Assembly (NCBI GenBank): GCA_937910235.1
Contig: CALENB010000047.1
Coordinates: 16,326 to 80,325, forward strand
From: an uncultured Myxococcales bacterium
Lineage (GTDB): Bacteria; Myxococcota_A; UBA9042
DNA: 64,000 nucleotides
Direction of reading: 5' to 3'
Part shown: positions 9,305-19,660 of the stretch, piece by piece
Layout of the letters: each line of letters begins with the position of its first letter
How positions within the stretch are numbered: position 1 is the stretch's first letter
Made by a program: the position numbers and the translations under genes
Notes under the pieces: model-generated
Told to the model about the DNA's origin: nothing
What the model saw: only the letters and a program-made list of their open reading frames with translations
The model's database searches: none

Positions 9305-10332
9305 AGCTCACGCGTGGCCTCCAGCTGCCGCGCGATCTCGTCCCGCAGACCGTGGCGCACGCACTTGCTCGCCAACCGAATCGCGTTGGCCAACGCCGCC
9401 TCAGAGGAGTCTGGATTGGCGACCAGCACGAGCCTGTCGAGCCCCAGCAGCGGCGAGCCACCGTATTCCTTGAACTCGCTGACCCGCTTGAGCATGCCGA
9501 CGCCCGGAGACAACAGGCGCAACCCCGCCCGCCAGGTGACCTTCGACTTCCAGGCATACCGCGCGGCGTCGATCGTCAGGTCGGCGAGCCCCTCGAGCAG
9601 CCCCCGCACGGCGTGGCCGGTGTATCCGCCTGAGACCACCACGTCGGCATAGCCGCGCGGGATATCCACCGCTCGCACGTTGCCTACGAACTGAAAGCCC
9701 GCGATGCGTTTCAGCGCCCGATGGGCCGCGACGACGGCTGGCGGGCCTTCCTCCAAACCGAGGCCGGTAGACAGCAGCGAGACCTGCGGTTGGCGCACGC
9801 CGCTCACGACCTTGGCGTAGGCGGCGCCCATAACCGCAAACGCGATGAGCTGGCCGGCCGTCGCGGCGGCCTCGCCCGACACGTCAAGCACCAGCGCGAA
9901 GGGGTCGTCGCCAGAGGACCGCGGCAGCGTCGGCACGACGGACGCCAGCGCGGGCGCGACGCCGGGCACGACGCTCGCCAGCGTCTCGCGCGCGAGCTGC
10001 CAGGCGACGCCGGGCGGGGCAGCGGTCACGAGCGCGTCGCCCTCGCCATCGACGAGCAGCCCGAGCGCGACGGGCAACGCCGCGCGGGCGGCTTGGGTCG
10101 CAGCGAGCGCATCACCGGTTTGGCGGGGGTAGGGCGCCGGCGCGCCGACGATGCGCAAGCGCATGGGATCGTAGCTGAGCCCGGCAAGTCGGCGTTGCAG
10201 CTCAGCGGCGTCGCCCACGAGCAACAGCTGCGCTTTACCGACCAGAGATTGCCTGGCGGCCGCAGCCAGGATCGCGTCAGGTGCGGCGTTGCCACCGTAA
10301 GTGTCTACGACGATGGTCGGCTGGTTGGCCAT
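9283..10332 (-). CDS. PlsX-like (phosphate acyltransferase family) protein, divergent
   Basis: MANQPTIVVDTYGGNAAPDAILAA...FVGNVRAVDIPRGYADVVVSGGYTGHAVRGLLEGL...YGGSPLLGLD; start assigned to ATG 10332. Confidence 0.7.
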   Translation of the reverse strand: MANQPTIVVDTYGGNAAPDAILAAAARQSLVGKAQLLLVGDAAELQRRLAGLSYDPMRLRIVGAPAPYPRQTGDALAATQAARAALPVALGLLVDGEGDALVTAAPPGVAWQLARETLASVVPGVAPALASVVPTLPRSSGDDPFALVLDVSGEAAATAGQLIAFAVMGAAYAKVVSGVRQPQVSLLSTGLGLEEGPPAVVAAHRALKRIAGFQFVGNVRAVDIPRGYADVVVSGGYTGHAVRGLLEGLADLTIDAARYAWKSKVTWRAGLRLLSPGVGMLKRVSEFKEYGGSPLLGLDRLVLVANPDSSEAALANAIRLASKCVRHGLRDEIARQLEATRELWQEEGA

Positions 10333-10400
10333 GGCGACTCCAAGGGCAGAGGAGGTCGCGAGCGTACCCGATCGGGGCGCTAGGCGCCCGTCACTGAAGG

Positions 10401-10955
10401 CTAGTTCATCACCAGGAAGCCGCCGGCTAGGCCGATCAGCGCGTAGAGCTCGGGCACGCCGGCGGCGAGCAGCGCCTGACCCTGATTCATCTGACCGTTG
10501 TTGATGCTCTTGATGCACGCCGCGGCGGTGCGCGCCTGGCCGATCGCGCTCAACAGGCACGGCACGCCGCAGATGACGCCGGCGAGCGCGACCTTCGCCA
10601 TCATCGCCGGGTCGCCCCACTGGGACTTCACGTTGGCGATCATGAGGAAGGCGATGGCAAATGCGTACAGCCCCTGCGAGCCAGGCATGACCGCCGGGAT
10701 GAACGCCGCGCCGCGACGATCGGGCTCACACGCTGCATAGGCCGACAGCGAGATGCTCAGCGCGTAGCCAGAGCTCGCCATGCCAAAGCCAATCGCGATG
10801 AACGAGATGAGGATCATGATGATCTCGCCCGTGCCCGAGCCGGCAGCCGGCGCGGCAGCGGCGACATCAGCGAAGGCCGGCGTCGCGATGAGGGTCGCAA
10901 TGAGGGTCGCGGTGAGGGTCGCGAGAGGGGCGGTCAGATGGCGGATGTGCTTCAT
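10401..10955 (-). CDS. atpK: V-type ATP synthase subunit K (proteolipid)
   Basis: Two hairpins; MPGSQGLYAFAIAFLMI, LLSAIGQARTAAACI, GVPELYALIGLAGGF; adjacent to subunit I. Confidence 0.9.
   Translation of the reverse strand: MKHIRHLTAPLATLTATLIATLIATPAFADVAAAAPAAGSGTGEIIMILISFIAIGFGMASSGYALSISLSAYAACEPDRRGAAFIPAVMPGSQGLYAFAIAFLMIANVKSQWGDPAMMAKVALAGVICGVPCLLSAIGQARTAAACIKSINNGQMNQGQALLAAGVPELYALIGLAGGFLVMN
10882..10929. repeat. 12-bp tandem repeat in the atpK leader
   Basis: gtcgcgatgagg / gtcgcaatgagg / gtcgcggtgagg / gtcgcgagaggg. Confidence 0.9.
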
Positions 10956-11012
10956 GTCTAGGGCCTCAGGGTGGATGGCACGCAGGCGCGGGCAACTCAG
11001 GAAATTGAAACG

Positions 11013-12818
11013 TTAGGACGTTGGACCTCGACGCATCGGGCTGTACCAGATCTGCCCGCCGTCGAAGCAATTGCTCCCAAACTCAAGAAAAATCAACCGA
11101 TTGGTGTGGATATACAGGGACAGGAGCGCGAGCAGGAAGACGAAGAAGTGGCCCAACACGGCAACAACCACGCCGAGCGCAAGCGGCAACATGCCAGCGA
11201 CCTGATTGACGACCATGGCCATGATCGAGCCCGACAGCGCGATGCCAAACAGCCGCATGTGGCTCATGACGTCTTGGCCAAATCCGGTCATGCCCGAGTA
11301 GAGCGTCCAGATGACGTTGGGGATGCGCTTGTCGTCGAAGATCCGCTCGGGAAAGACCATCCACATCAGCACGCCGAGCACCAGCAGGGACTGACCGCCA
11401 AGACCAGCACCAAACGCGACCTGGGCCACGAGCGCTTCGGGGGGGTGTTTGACCACCAGCCCCATCGCCAGCTCGGGCGCGCCCTCGCCGATGACCAGCG
11501 CGATGGCGCCGAGCGCGAAGAGCAGGCTCCCTGTGGCGTTGGTTCGCCAACCGCGCTGCCAGACGGCGCTGCCATAGCTGACGGTCATGCCGATCATGCC
11601 GACGACGAGCGAGAAGATGAAGCTGGTCATCGGGTCCGACGCGAGGGCCGTGGGTGGTCGATGACCGTCCAGAAACCCACTCTGACCGACGACCTGACCG
11701 AAATATTGGCCAGCGATCACGCCGACGACCGTGGAAAATGCGCCTGTGAGCGCAAAAACGTTGCCAAACGCGACCTGGCCTTTGCGTCGTAGCAGCAGCC
11801 CGGCCACGAGCAGCAACAGGCCGTAGCCGGCGTCCAGCAGGCACAGGGAGCCGAAGACCAAGAACAGCATGCCGACGATCGCGGTGAAGTCCTTCTCCCA
11901 ATAGCTGATCCCGGAGAACGCTTGCACCACGGACTCAAAGCCACGCACCACGACGTTGTTCTGCAGCTTGACCGGCACCGCGTCGTCTGCGGCGGGCGAA
12001 TCGAAGCGCAACACGACAGCAAACCCCTTGAGGGCGCGCTGCAAGTCATGCTGCTCCTCAGCGGGCAGAAACCCCTGGATGGCGAAGATCGGGCCGTCTT
12101 TGAGGCCGCCATCTTCGGTTTTGAGCACGACCACGCGATCGTGCAGCTGCGCGAGGCGCTGGTCGATGCCGCGCACATAGCCATGGAAACTGCCGAGGAT
12201 CTCCTCGGTCTCACGGAGCTCTCGCCGCACCTGCTCGCGCTCGGCGATGGCGCTGCTCAGCGTGCGACGCGGCAGGCGCACCCGATCGATGTTTAGGTCG
12301 GCGGCGACGTCGCCAAACAGCGCCACCCACACCTCGTCGTCGTTTTGCTGGCTGATGACGTAGGGGACGTTCGCGACGTTGAGCTCACGCCAGTCATTCC
12401 ACGTCAGCCGAGCGAGGCGGACCGGCGCGCCACGCGCGGTCAGGTCGTCGAGCACGGCAGGATCGAAATCTCCCCACGGCGCCAGGGCGGCGATGTTGGT
12501 GTCGAGCGAACTCAGGCGCTCATGGAGCACCCGACGCTCCTCCGCGAGGTGCTCGACTCGCTCCACGACCGCGCCGACCGCGATGCCGGGCACCTCGCGA
12601 CCGCTGCTATTCACCGACAAAATCGCGGTACGAGCGCGTTTGAGCTGCGCAGCGCGGTCCAGTGGATCGCGCGTACCGCTGTGCAGCGCGGCGAGGTCTT
12701 CCGGGGGACGCATGGGCTCGACATGCAGCAGCCCGACGTCCATCACAGTGGTCAAGATCGCTTCGGCTTCGCGGCTACGGCCAACCAGCGTGGCCTTCAG
12801 CATGCGTACAATGCTCAT
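11013..12818 (-). CDS. atpI: V-type ATP synthase subunit I
   Basis: 601 aa, MSIVRMLKATLVGRSREAEAILTTVMDVGLLHVEP... with C-terminal polytopic region. Confidence 0.9.
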   Translation of the reverse strand: MSIVRMLKATLVGRSREAEAILTTVMDVGLLHVEPMRPPEDLAALHSGTRDPLDRAAQLKRARTAILSVNSSGREVPGIAVGAVVERVEHLAEERRVLHERLSSLDTNIAALAPWGDFDPAVLDDLTARGAPVRLARLTWNDWRELNVANVPYVISQQNDDEVWVALFGDVAADLNIDRVRLPRRTLSSAIAEREQVRRELRETEEILGSFHGYVRGIDQRLAQLHDRVVVLKTEDGGLKDGPIFAIQGFLPAEEQHDLQRALKGFAVVLRFDSPAADDAVPVKLQNNVVVRGFESVVQAFSGISYWEKDFTAIVGMLFLVFGSLCLLDAGYGLLLLVAGLLLRRKGQVAFGNVFALTGAFSTVVGVIAGQYFGQVVGQSGFLDGHRPPTALASDPMTSFIFSLVVGMIGMTVSYGSAVWQRGWRTNATGSLLFALGAIALVIGEGAPELAMGLVVKHPPEALVAQVAFGAGLGGQSLLVLGVLMWMVFPERIFDDKRIPNVIWTLYSGMTGFGQDVMSHMRLFGIALSGSIMAMVVNQVAGMLPLALGVVVAVLGHFFVFLLALLSLYIHTNRLIFLEFGSNCFDGGQIWYSPMRRGPTS

Positions 12819-13480
12819 GCGGCGCTCCCCGCCATGGCGGTGTCTGCGGCAGCGTCCGCGACCGCTCTCGCGTCGCGGGCCTTCGCCTTGGCCTTGCCCT
12901 TGGCGATCTTGGCGCGGGCGACGGCAGCGACCTGGAGATCTCCCAAGGCGATCTTGATGCGCCGAATGGCCTCTTTGGCTTCCGGAATCAGCACGATCTC
13001 AAAGAGGTTCACCTTCTGCGTGGTGCGTCTCAGCTCACGGTCAACCAGATCGAACTGCTGCTGAATGATGTGCATCTCGGTGTTCAGCTGCACAAACCGG
13101 CGCAAGCGAGGCAGCGCGCGGCTGACCCAGGCTGGGGTACCGAAGCGGCTGAGGCCCACGTCTGGAAAATGCACGCGGTCAAGCGTCGGCACAGCCACAC
13201 CGGCCACGGTCTTGGTCCCAATCACCAACTCTCGGGCCTTCGTCAGCTTGACCAAATCGACCAGCAGCGGCTCGGCGAACAGCGGCAGCATCCCGTCCCA
13301 GCCGTGTCGCGCCTTCTCGAGGTCGGCGCGCCGCGCCTCCAGCTCGCGCCGGATCTTGAGCTGCTCGGCTTGCAGCTGCTCCTGCTTGAGCTTCAGCACC
13401 GGCAAGAACTGCAAGTAGGTCTTCACCTCGCGCCGGGTGCGCGTCAGCTCGACCTTGTTGAGCTTGTATTTGCGGGCCAT
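12815..13480 (-). CDS. atpD: V-type ATP synthase subunit D
   Basis: MARKYKLNKVELTRTRREVKTYLQFLPVLKLKQEQLQAE; 4-bp overlap with atpI; Lys/Ala-rich tail. Confidence 0.9.
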   Translation of the reverse strand: MARKYKLNKVELTRTRREVKTYLQFLPVLKLKQEQLQAEQLKIRRELEARRADLEKARHGWDGMLPLFAEPLLVDLVKLTKARELVIGTKTVAGVAVPTLDRVHFPDVGLSRFGTPAWVSRALPRLRRFVQLNTEMHIIQQQFDLVDRELRRTTQKVNLFEIVLIPEAKEAIRRIKIALGDLQVAAVARAKIAKGKAKAKARDARAVADAAADTAMAGSAA

Positions 13481-13593
13481 GGCGAGGCAGCTCCAAGTTC
13501 GAGTGAGCAGATGCGGACGTCAGATGCGCGGCGACGACGTACGGAGCGGGTGCGAGCGAGATGCCCGACCCAGGGCGACACAGGGCGACGGGA

Positions 13594-14889
13594 CTAGCTC
13601 GGCCAGTACACGTCGGTCAGTTTGCTTGGCAGTCCCGACTGGGTGGGCGTGAAGTGCTTGGCGAGCAGCTGCCAGCCGAGGTCAAGTTGAGCCTCCAACG
13701 GCAAGTTGACCTTCAGGTCCATCATGCGCACCTCAAACTCAGCACCGTAGGCCAGGACGGCTTGGTCGAGCGCCGAGATCGTGAAGCCCATCGACTGCTG
13801 CTGTCGCACTTTGCGTGACGCGTCAAACAGCTGAATCATCGCGGTCATGAGCGGGGCGTGGTCGTCGCGGGTGTTCTTGTTTACGAGCTGCTTGAGCCGC
13901 GACAACGAGCCGAAGGGGTCGATGACGCCGCCCTTGAGGTAGAACTGCCCTTCCGTGATGTAGCCGGTGTTGTCGGGCACGGGGTGGGTCACGTCGTCGC
14001 CGGGCATCGTGGTCACCGCCAACAGCGTGATGGAGCCGGAGCCCTCGATGTCGACCGCTTTCTCGTACCGCGACGCGAGCTGAGAGTACAGATCGCCCGG
14101 ATAACCGCGGTTTGCGGGGATTTGCTCCATCGCCACCGCGACCTCTTTCATCGCGTCGGCGTAAGCCGTCATGTCGGTGAGCAGCACCAGCACGTCCTTG
14201 CCAGCGGTGGCGTATTGCTCAGCCGCGGCCAGCGCCATGTCGGGCACCATCATGCACTCCACGACCGGGTCGGCGGCGGTGTGAATGAACATGATCGTGC
14301 GCTCTTTGCTCGGCACCAGCTGCTTCTTGAAGAAGAGATAATCGTCGTACTTCAGCCCCATCCCGCCGAGCACGATGACGTCCGCGCGGGCCTGCAACGC
14401 GATCCGCGCCAGCAGCTCATTGTAGGGCTCACCCGCCACCGAGAAGATGGGCAGCTTCTGGCTCTTCACCAAGGTGTTGAACATGTCGATCATCGGGATG
14501 CCGGTCTGGATCAGCTCCGACGGGATGATGCGATTCGCCGGGTTGAAGGACGGACCGCCGATGTCGATGTCCTTGGTCTGCTGCAACGGCGGGCGACCGT
14601 CGATGGGCTCGCCGACGCCGCTAAAAGTCCGGCCCAACAGGTTCTCAGCGGAGAAACCAAGCTGCACCTGGCGGCCCAGAAACTCGACCTCATCGCCCGT
14701 GCTGATGCCCTTTGAGCCCGCGAACACCTGGAGTGTCACAAGATCGCCGAGCAGCTTGATCACCTGGGCGTAGGTGGTGTTGCCGTCCTTGAGCCGGATG
14801 CGCGCGAGCTCGCCATAGGCGATGCCCTCGGCGTGCAGGCTGACGACTGGGCCAACGATCTGATCGATGTGCGTGTAGACCTTGCGCAT
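13594..14889 (-). CDS. atpB: V-type ATP synthase subunit B
   Basis: 431 aa, [24 protein letters not shown]..., full-length V/A-type B subunit. Confidence 0.95.
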   Translation of the reverse strand: MRKVYTHIDQIVGPVVSLHAEGIAYGELARIRLKDGNTTYAQVIKLLGDLVTLQVFAGSKGISTGDEVEFLGRQVQLGFSAENLLGRTFSGVGEPIDGRPPLQQTKDIDIGGPSFNPANRIIPSELIQTGIPMIDMFNTLVKSQKLPIFSVAGEPYNELLARIALQARADVIVLGGMGLKYDDYLFFKKQLVPSKERTIMFIHTAADPVVECMMVPDMALAAAEQYATAGKDVLVLLTDMTAYADAMKEVAVAMEQIPANRGYPGDLYSQLASRYEKAVDIEGSGSITLLAVTTMPGDDVTHPVPDNTGYITEGQFYLKGGVIDPFGSLSRLKQLVNKNTRDDHAPLMTAMIQLFDASRKVRQQQSMGFTISALDQAVLAYGAEFEVRMMDLKVNLPLEAQLDLGWQLLAKHFTPTQSGLPSKLTDVYWPS

Positions 14890-14900
14890 GATGTCTCCTG

Positions 14901-16688
14901 CTACGCGGCGCCGCTAAGACGCGACTCCAATCGATCGAGCAGCTGTAGGTACTCGGGGGCGTCGGTGGCGGTGATGTTCCAATCGCGGAACGTCGCCGTG
15001 ATCTCGGTGAAGGCGTCGCGCGCTTGCACCTTGTTTGTGAACGCAAAGTCGTGATCGACGATGCGCGCGGTCAACTGCAGCGACAGCGCGGTGCGATCGG
15101 CCTCTGGGCTTGCGTCCACAGCGTTGAAGGCGTTCTGCTGCAGGAACACCGAGTCGATGAACTCGGAGCCGAGGAAACGAACAAAGTCGGGGAGGCTGAG
15201 ATCCTCTTCGCCCACGACCTTCATCTGATCACCGACGCGCTGACCCTCGACGTAGTACAGGGCGAGGCGCTTGACGGTGTCGACCCAGCCGACGAAGTAG
15301 AGCTTCTCGAGCGCGGGTCTCATACGGTCGATGTACTTCGACCACGAGTCCGTCGGCGAGATGGCTGGGAACCGTTTGGCGTAGGACCGCGCGTACGTGA
15401 GGCCGAGAAAACAGCCCACGACAGCGAGGGTGGACTGGGTCACGGGCTCTTCGAAGTTACCGCCAGCGGGTGAGACCGTACCGATGGTGGTGACGGAGCC
15501 CGTCTGCGTGCCGAGGTTCGGATCTTCGATGCGGACCAGGCCGGCGCGCTCGTAGAACGCCGCGATCAGGGAGCTGAGGTAGGCGGGGAAGGCCTCCTCG
15601 CCGGGGATCTCTTCGAGGCGACCGCTCATCTCGCGCAAGGCCTGGGCCCAGCGACTGGTGGAGTCGGCCAGCAGCAGGGTGCGAAGCCCCATCTGGCGAT
15701 AGTACTCAGCCAGCGTGACGGCGGTGTAGACCGACGCCTCACGCGCGGCGACGGGCATCGAGGAGGTGTTGCAGATGATGATGGTGCGCTTCATCAGCGA
15801 CTCGCCCGTGCGCGGGTCGGTCAACTCTGGGAACTCGCGCAGCGTCTCGACGACCTCACCGGCGCGCTCACCGCAGGCGGCGACGATCACCACGTCGGCC
15901 TCGGCGAACTTGCTGACACCCTGCTGAAAGACCGTCTTTCCGGAGCCGAAGGGGCCAGGCACGCAGGCGGTGCCGCCCTCGGCGACTGGGAAGAAGGCGT
16001 CCACGATACGGATGCGGGTCGTCAGCGGCGTCTCGGGCAGCAGCCGCTCGGCGTAGGCGGTGATCGGGCGCTTAACCGCCCACGGCATCACCATGGTGAG
16101 CTCGCGGATCTCACCGGTGGCGAGGAGTTTCACCTTGGCCACGGTCTGCGCGACGGTCATGTCGCCGGGGGACGCCAGCTCCAGCACCTCGACGGCGCCC
16201 ACGATGCCGAATGGCACCATGATGCGGTGGGTGTACATCGACTCGGGCACCGTACCGAGGGCATCGCCGGCCTTGAGGTGCTGGCCGATGCGGGCCACCG
16301 GTGTCCAGGCCCACTTCGTCGTGCGATCGAGGGTCGGCAGGTAGACGCCGCGCTGCAGGTAGTAGCCGCACTTCTCAGCGAGGGCGCCCAACGGATTGCC
16401 GAGACCGTCGTAGGTCGTCGACAGCAACCCGGGCCCGAGTTCAATGGCGAGCAGCTCGTCTGTGAAGGAGACGGGGGTGCCGACACGCACGCCGCGGGTG
16501 TCTTCAAACACCTGCATGTCGCACTCGCGGCCGCGGATTCGGATCACCTCCGCCTTGAGGTTGATCGACTCGCCCTGGTCGTCGGTCATGTCGATGTAAG
16601 CGACCTCGTTCATGCGGACGTCGCCGGTGAAACGCACCGAGACCATGTTGCCGCTGACGCCGAAGACGCTGCCTTGCTTGTCGCTCAT
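14901..16688 (-). CDS. atpA: V-type ATP synthase catalytic subunit A
   Basis: [32 protein letters not shown]...; P-loop GPFGSGKT; start at ATG 16688 overlapping the upstream stop. Confidence 0.95.
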   Translation of the reverse strand: MSDKQGSVFGVSGNMVSVRFTGDVRMNEVAYIDMTDDQGESINLKAEVIRIRGRECDMQVFEDTRGVRVGTPVSFTDELLAIELGPGLLSTTYDGLGNPLGALAEKCGYYLQRGVYLPTLDRTTKWAWTPVARIGQHLKAGDALGTVPESMYTHRIMVPFGIVGAVEVLELASPGDMTVAQTVAKVKLLATGEIRELTMVMPWAVKRPITAYAERLLPETPLTTRIRIVDAFFPVAEGGTACVPGPFGSGKTVFQQGVSKFAEADVVIVAACGERAGEVVETLREFPELTDPRTGESLMKRTIIICNTSSMPVAAREASVYTAVTLAEYYRQMGLRTLLLADSTSRWAQALREMSGRLEEIPGEEAFPAYLSSLIAAFYERAGLVRIEDPNLGTQTGSVTTIGTVSPAGGNFEEPVTQSTLAVVGCFLGLTYARSYAKRFPAISPTDSWSKYIDRMRPALEKLYFVGWVDTVKRLALYYVEGQRVGDQMKVVGEEDLSLPDFVRFLGSEFIDSVFLQQNAFNAVDASPEADRTALSLQLTARIVDHDFAFTNKVQARDAFTEITATFRDWNITATDAPEYLQLLDRLESRLSGAA

Positions 16689-17506
16689 GGAGTTCCCGTG
16701 CCGGGTTGCTGGGCGCCCGGTGTTGATGCGGCAGATTCCGCGGGGATGTGGAGGATCTGGTCCAAGACCGACCGACCTAGCGCCGCGTTCCACGAAGCCG
16801 AACGCTCGAGGATGCGAAGCTGCAGGTAGTACGCCAACACGAACTCCACCGAGAACAAGTCGTACCGATTCAGCGTGTCGATGTGCGACCAGAACAGGTC
16901 GCAGAGGGTCCGTTCAGCGCGGAGCAGGTCCTCGTCTTCAAACGCGGACAGCGCGGTCGGGAGCCACTTGAAGCGCTGCTCGAGTCCGAGGCCGCGCTCC
17001 TCCCAATGACTGATGATCACGTTGGCCGAGGCGTCGAAGCTACCTTGCATCTGAGCCAGGAAAGCCGGGCGATCAGCGCCCTCCGCACGCGAGAGCGTAG
17101 CGGTCTTCACCTCTTCGACGTCGACAAGGAAGTTGGCCCAGTCCCGCAAAAAGCTGGTCTTCGCACCGCGGGTCAGCTCGAAGTAATGTCGCTGCAGGAG
17201 GCGGTGTTGTGGCAACGGCCGGTGCAGCCAGGCGGGCAGCTCGTCGGCGGTCTTGTTGTCACGGCGGTCGGTCAGCACTGCGGCGTTCAACGACGCGGCG
17301 GACACGTCTGGATCGTCGAGTTGAGCGGCGAGGCTCAGTCGCACGGTCTCCTCGACGGACTCCAGGCGCAGCATGCGCTCGAACTCCTCAAGATCGCTTC
17401 TCTCCAACTCACTGCGACAGCGGGCCACGAAGTCGGCGCGCGTCAGCGGCGGATCCTCGCCGCGCACCAGTCGCGGCAAGCCTGTGATCAGGTAGACGAG
17501 GCCCAT
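16685..17506 (-). CDS. DUF2764 family V-ATPase operon protein
   Basis: MGLVYLITGLPRLVRGEDPPLTRADFVARCRSEL...; lies between subunits E and A, the position of DUF2764 in Bacteroidetes/Chlamydia/spirochaete-type V-ATPase operons. Confidence 0.8.
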   Translation of the reverse strand: MGLVYLITGLPRLVRGEDPPLTRADFVARCRSELERSDLEEFERMLRLESVEETVRLSLAAQLDDPDVSAASLNAAVLTDRRDNKTADELPAWLHRPLPQHRLLQRHYFELTRGAKTSFLRDWANFLVDVEEVKTATLSRAEGADRPAFLAQMQGSFDASANVIISHWEERGLGLEQRFKWLPTALSAFEDEDLLRAERTLCDLFWSHIDTLNRYDLFSVEFVLAYYLQLRILERSASWNAALGRSVLDQILHIPAESAASTPGAQQPGTGTP

Positions 17507-17513
17507 GGCTGAT

Positions 17514-18122
17514 TCACGCTCCTGCCATGGACAACGCGCTGCGCAGGCCGGGTTCGACGAGCGCCGCCAGCTCGCGGGCGATGGTGTCGGCGGTGAAATC
17601 CCACGCGAAGTGTTCGCCGCTGCGGACGAGGCGGAAGCCGCCCTGCCCTGCTTCGTCGACCAAGATCAAGTCGCCGGCGGTGATGCGCGCGAACAAGGCC
17701 GCCTCGAGCGCGGCGCGGTCTTCCGGCCGGATGTGCGCGGTAACGGCGCCCGTACCGGTGCCCCAGGCGACCAACAGCTCTCCGAGCAGCTTCGCCATGA
17801 GGTCAGCGTCACCCACCGCCTCGCCCACCGCGGCGACGACCGCGGGCTGGATGGCCTGCGACTTCAGACGCTCTTGGAAGCGAAACACGAAGTCGCGCGC
17901 GGCCATGCGCAGCTCAGCGTCGAGCTGTTCACCGCGCTTTCTTGCCGCAATCTCAGCCGCTTGATGCATCGCTGCGGCGTCGGCCTCGGCTCGCGCCACG
18001 ACGCTGGCCGCCTGCGCGTGTGCGTCGGCGATGATGCGGTCGCGTTCGCGCTCGCCTTCCTCCACACCGTCAAGTTTGATGCGAGAGATGAACTCCGCGA
18101 TGCCGCTTGTGACCTGAGTCAT
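17514..18122 (-). CDS. atpE: V-type ATP synthase subunit E
   Basis: MTQVTSGIAEFISRIKLDGVEEGERERDRIIADAHAQAASVVARAEADAAAM coiled-coil stalk. Confidence 0.85.
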   Translation of the reverse strand: MTQVTSGIAEFISRIKLDGVEEGERERDRIIADAHAQAASVVARAEADAAAMHQAAEIAARKRGEQLDAELRMAARDFVFRFQERLKSQAIQPAVVAAVGEAVGDADLMAKLLGELLVAWGTGTGAVTAHIRPEDRAALEAALFARITAGDLILVDEAGQGGFRLVRSGEHFAWDFTADTIARELAALVEPGLRSALSMAGA

Positions 18123-18279
18123 GGCTCCTCCGGGCGTGCTTGGTAGGGGGCGGGCACGCGGCGCGAAGTGAGGCACCGAGGGCCCGCCGGGGCCGGCACG
18201 CGGTGCTTACTGCAACGACGCCGGAAACGCAACGCCTCGGCGCATCCGGCCCGCTCGACGGCGCGAACGGAGGACGGCG

Positions 18280-19593
18280 CTACTCTGCCGGACTGCCCAC
18301 TGTCGGCGGCGCGGACACCGGCGCGGCGGACGCCGATTCGGATGGCGCAGCAGCGGAGCGGTCGTCCGGTTCAGTTGACGCAGTGATCGGCGGCGCGGGA
18401 AGCCTGTGCGTGTCGTCGAGGCGCAGATGATGCCAACGCAGCTCCTGGCTTCCGGCACGCAGCGGCCACGTATGGACGGGTCGATAGCCGAAGTGTCGAA
18501 CAAACCCCTCGTGACCCTCCAACACCCACGCGTCGGCGCCAACAAACGTCGACCACCGCTGCCCCATCGCTTCATAGAGGTCGGTCACTTCGCGACCACC
18601 AATACGCTCGCCCACCGGTGGATTGCAGAGGATGACCGCGTCGTCTGCTGGGGCGTCCATTCGGCGGACGTTATGACGCACGACCTCGACAAGATCAGCT
18701 AGCCCGGCCCGCTCAAGGTGAGTCCTGGTCGCCCGAAGCGCGGCGCGATCAAAGTCGCCCGCGATCACCCGAAGCCCGGTCGCATTGGCGATCGCCTCGG
18801 TGGCGACGGCCTGGGCAGCTTCACGTTCTTTCTCAAGAAGCAGCCCCATGGCTTGGCCGTGGTGGGGCCAGCGCTCAATCGGAAAGTCGCGTTTCATCCC
18901 CGGCGCGATGTTCAGGTGGCGCATGAGCGCTTCGATGATCAGGGTGCCGGAGCCGCACATCGGATCGATCAGCGGCCGACGCCCGTCCCATCCAACGGTG
19001 GCGACCAAGGCTGCAGCCGACGTCTCGCTCACGGCCTCTTCGATCGCATCAACTCGGTACGCACGGTGATGCATCGCGTCGCCGGAGATGTCGAGGTAGA
19101 CGCCGCACCGGTCTCCCCGAAATCGCAGCACGATCTGCACGTCGGGGTCGTCTGCGTCGATATTGGGGCGCGCGCCCAGACGCCCGAGCAGGTGATCGCA
19201 GATCGCGTCCTTGGCGCGTTGCGCGGCGAACATGTGCGTGCGAATCCCCGTCCCGCGTGAAGGACGACCTCGGCGCTTGGGGGCCTCAGCGCTTCCTGGC
19301 AGGGCGCCGGACGCTCGGACGGCGATGGTGTGCCGATCATCAAGCCAGTGTGTCCAATCCAGGTTCCGCACCGCGTTGTAGAGCTCGTCTGCGTCGCCGC
19401 TTCGGATGTCTTCAACCGCGAGCAGCAGATGCGTGGCGATCCGCAGGTGCACCAGCGCGCGAGAGGTGGTCGTTGTGTTGAGGTCGAGCACGACGCCATC
19501 ACGCCGAACATGAACGACGCGCATGCCAAGCGCGACACACTCTTCGGCAAGAATCGCGGCGGTGCCTTCTGCGGCAGTAGCGAGGACTTCCAT
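18280..19593 (-). CDS. THUMP domain class I SAM-dependent RNA methyltransferase (RlmL N-terminal/Trm14 family)
   Basis: MEVLATAAEGTAAILAEECVALGMRVV...; motif IV 'ILCNPPVGERIG'; 'LIDPMCGSGTLIIEAL'. Confidence 0.85.
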   Translation of the reverse strand: MEVLATAAEGTAAILAEECVALGMRVVHVRRDGVVLDLNTTTTSRALVHLRIATHLLLAVEDIRSGDADELYNAVRNLDWTHWLDDRHTIAVRASGALPGSAEAPKRRGRPSRGTGIRTHMFAAQRAKDAICDHLLGRLGARPNIDADDPDVQIVLRFRGDRCGVYLDISGDAMHHRAYRVDAIEEAVSETSAAALVATVGWDGRRPLIDPMCGSGTLIIEALMRHLNIAPGMKRDFPIERWPHHGQAMGLLLEKEREAAQAVATEAIANATGLRVIAGDFDRAALRATRTHLERAGLADLVEVVRHNVRRMDAPADDAVILCNPPVGERIGGREVTDLYEAMGQRWSTFVGADAWVLEGHEGFVRHFGYRPVHTWPLRAGSQELRWHHLRLDDTHRLPAPPITASTEPDDRSAAAPSESASAAPVSAPPTVGSPAE

Positions 19594-19660
19594 TATGACA
19601 TCACGGGGTTCGGGGAATGAACTGGCGAGGAGGAAGCACCACGGAGGAAACGACGGCCAA

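Noticed and set aside
16689-16793. Extended N-terminus of V-ATPase subunit A
   Set aside because: Overlaps the DUF2764 gene frame; canonical N-terminus [14 protein letters not shown] starts at 16688
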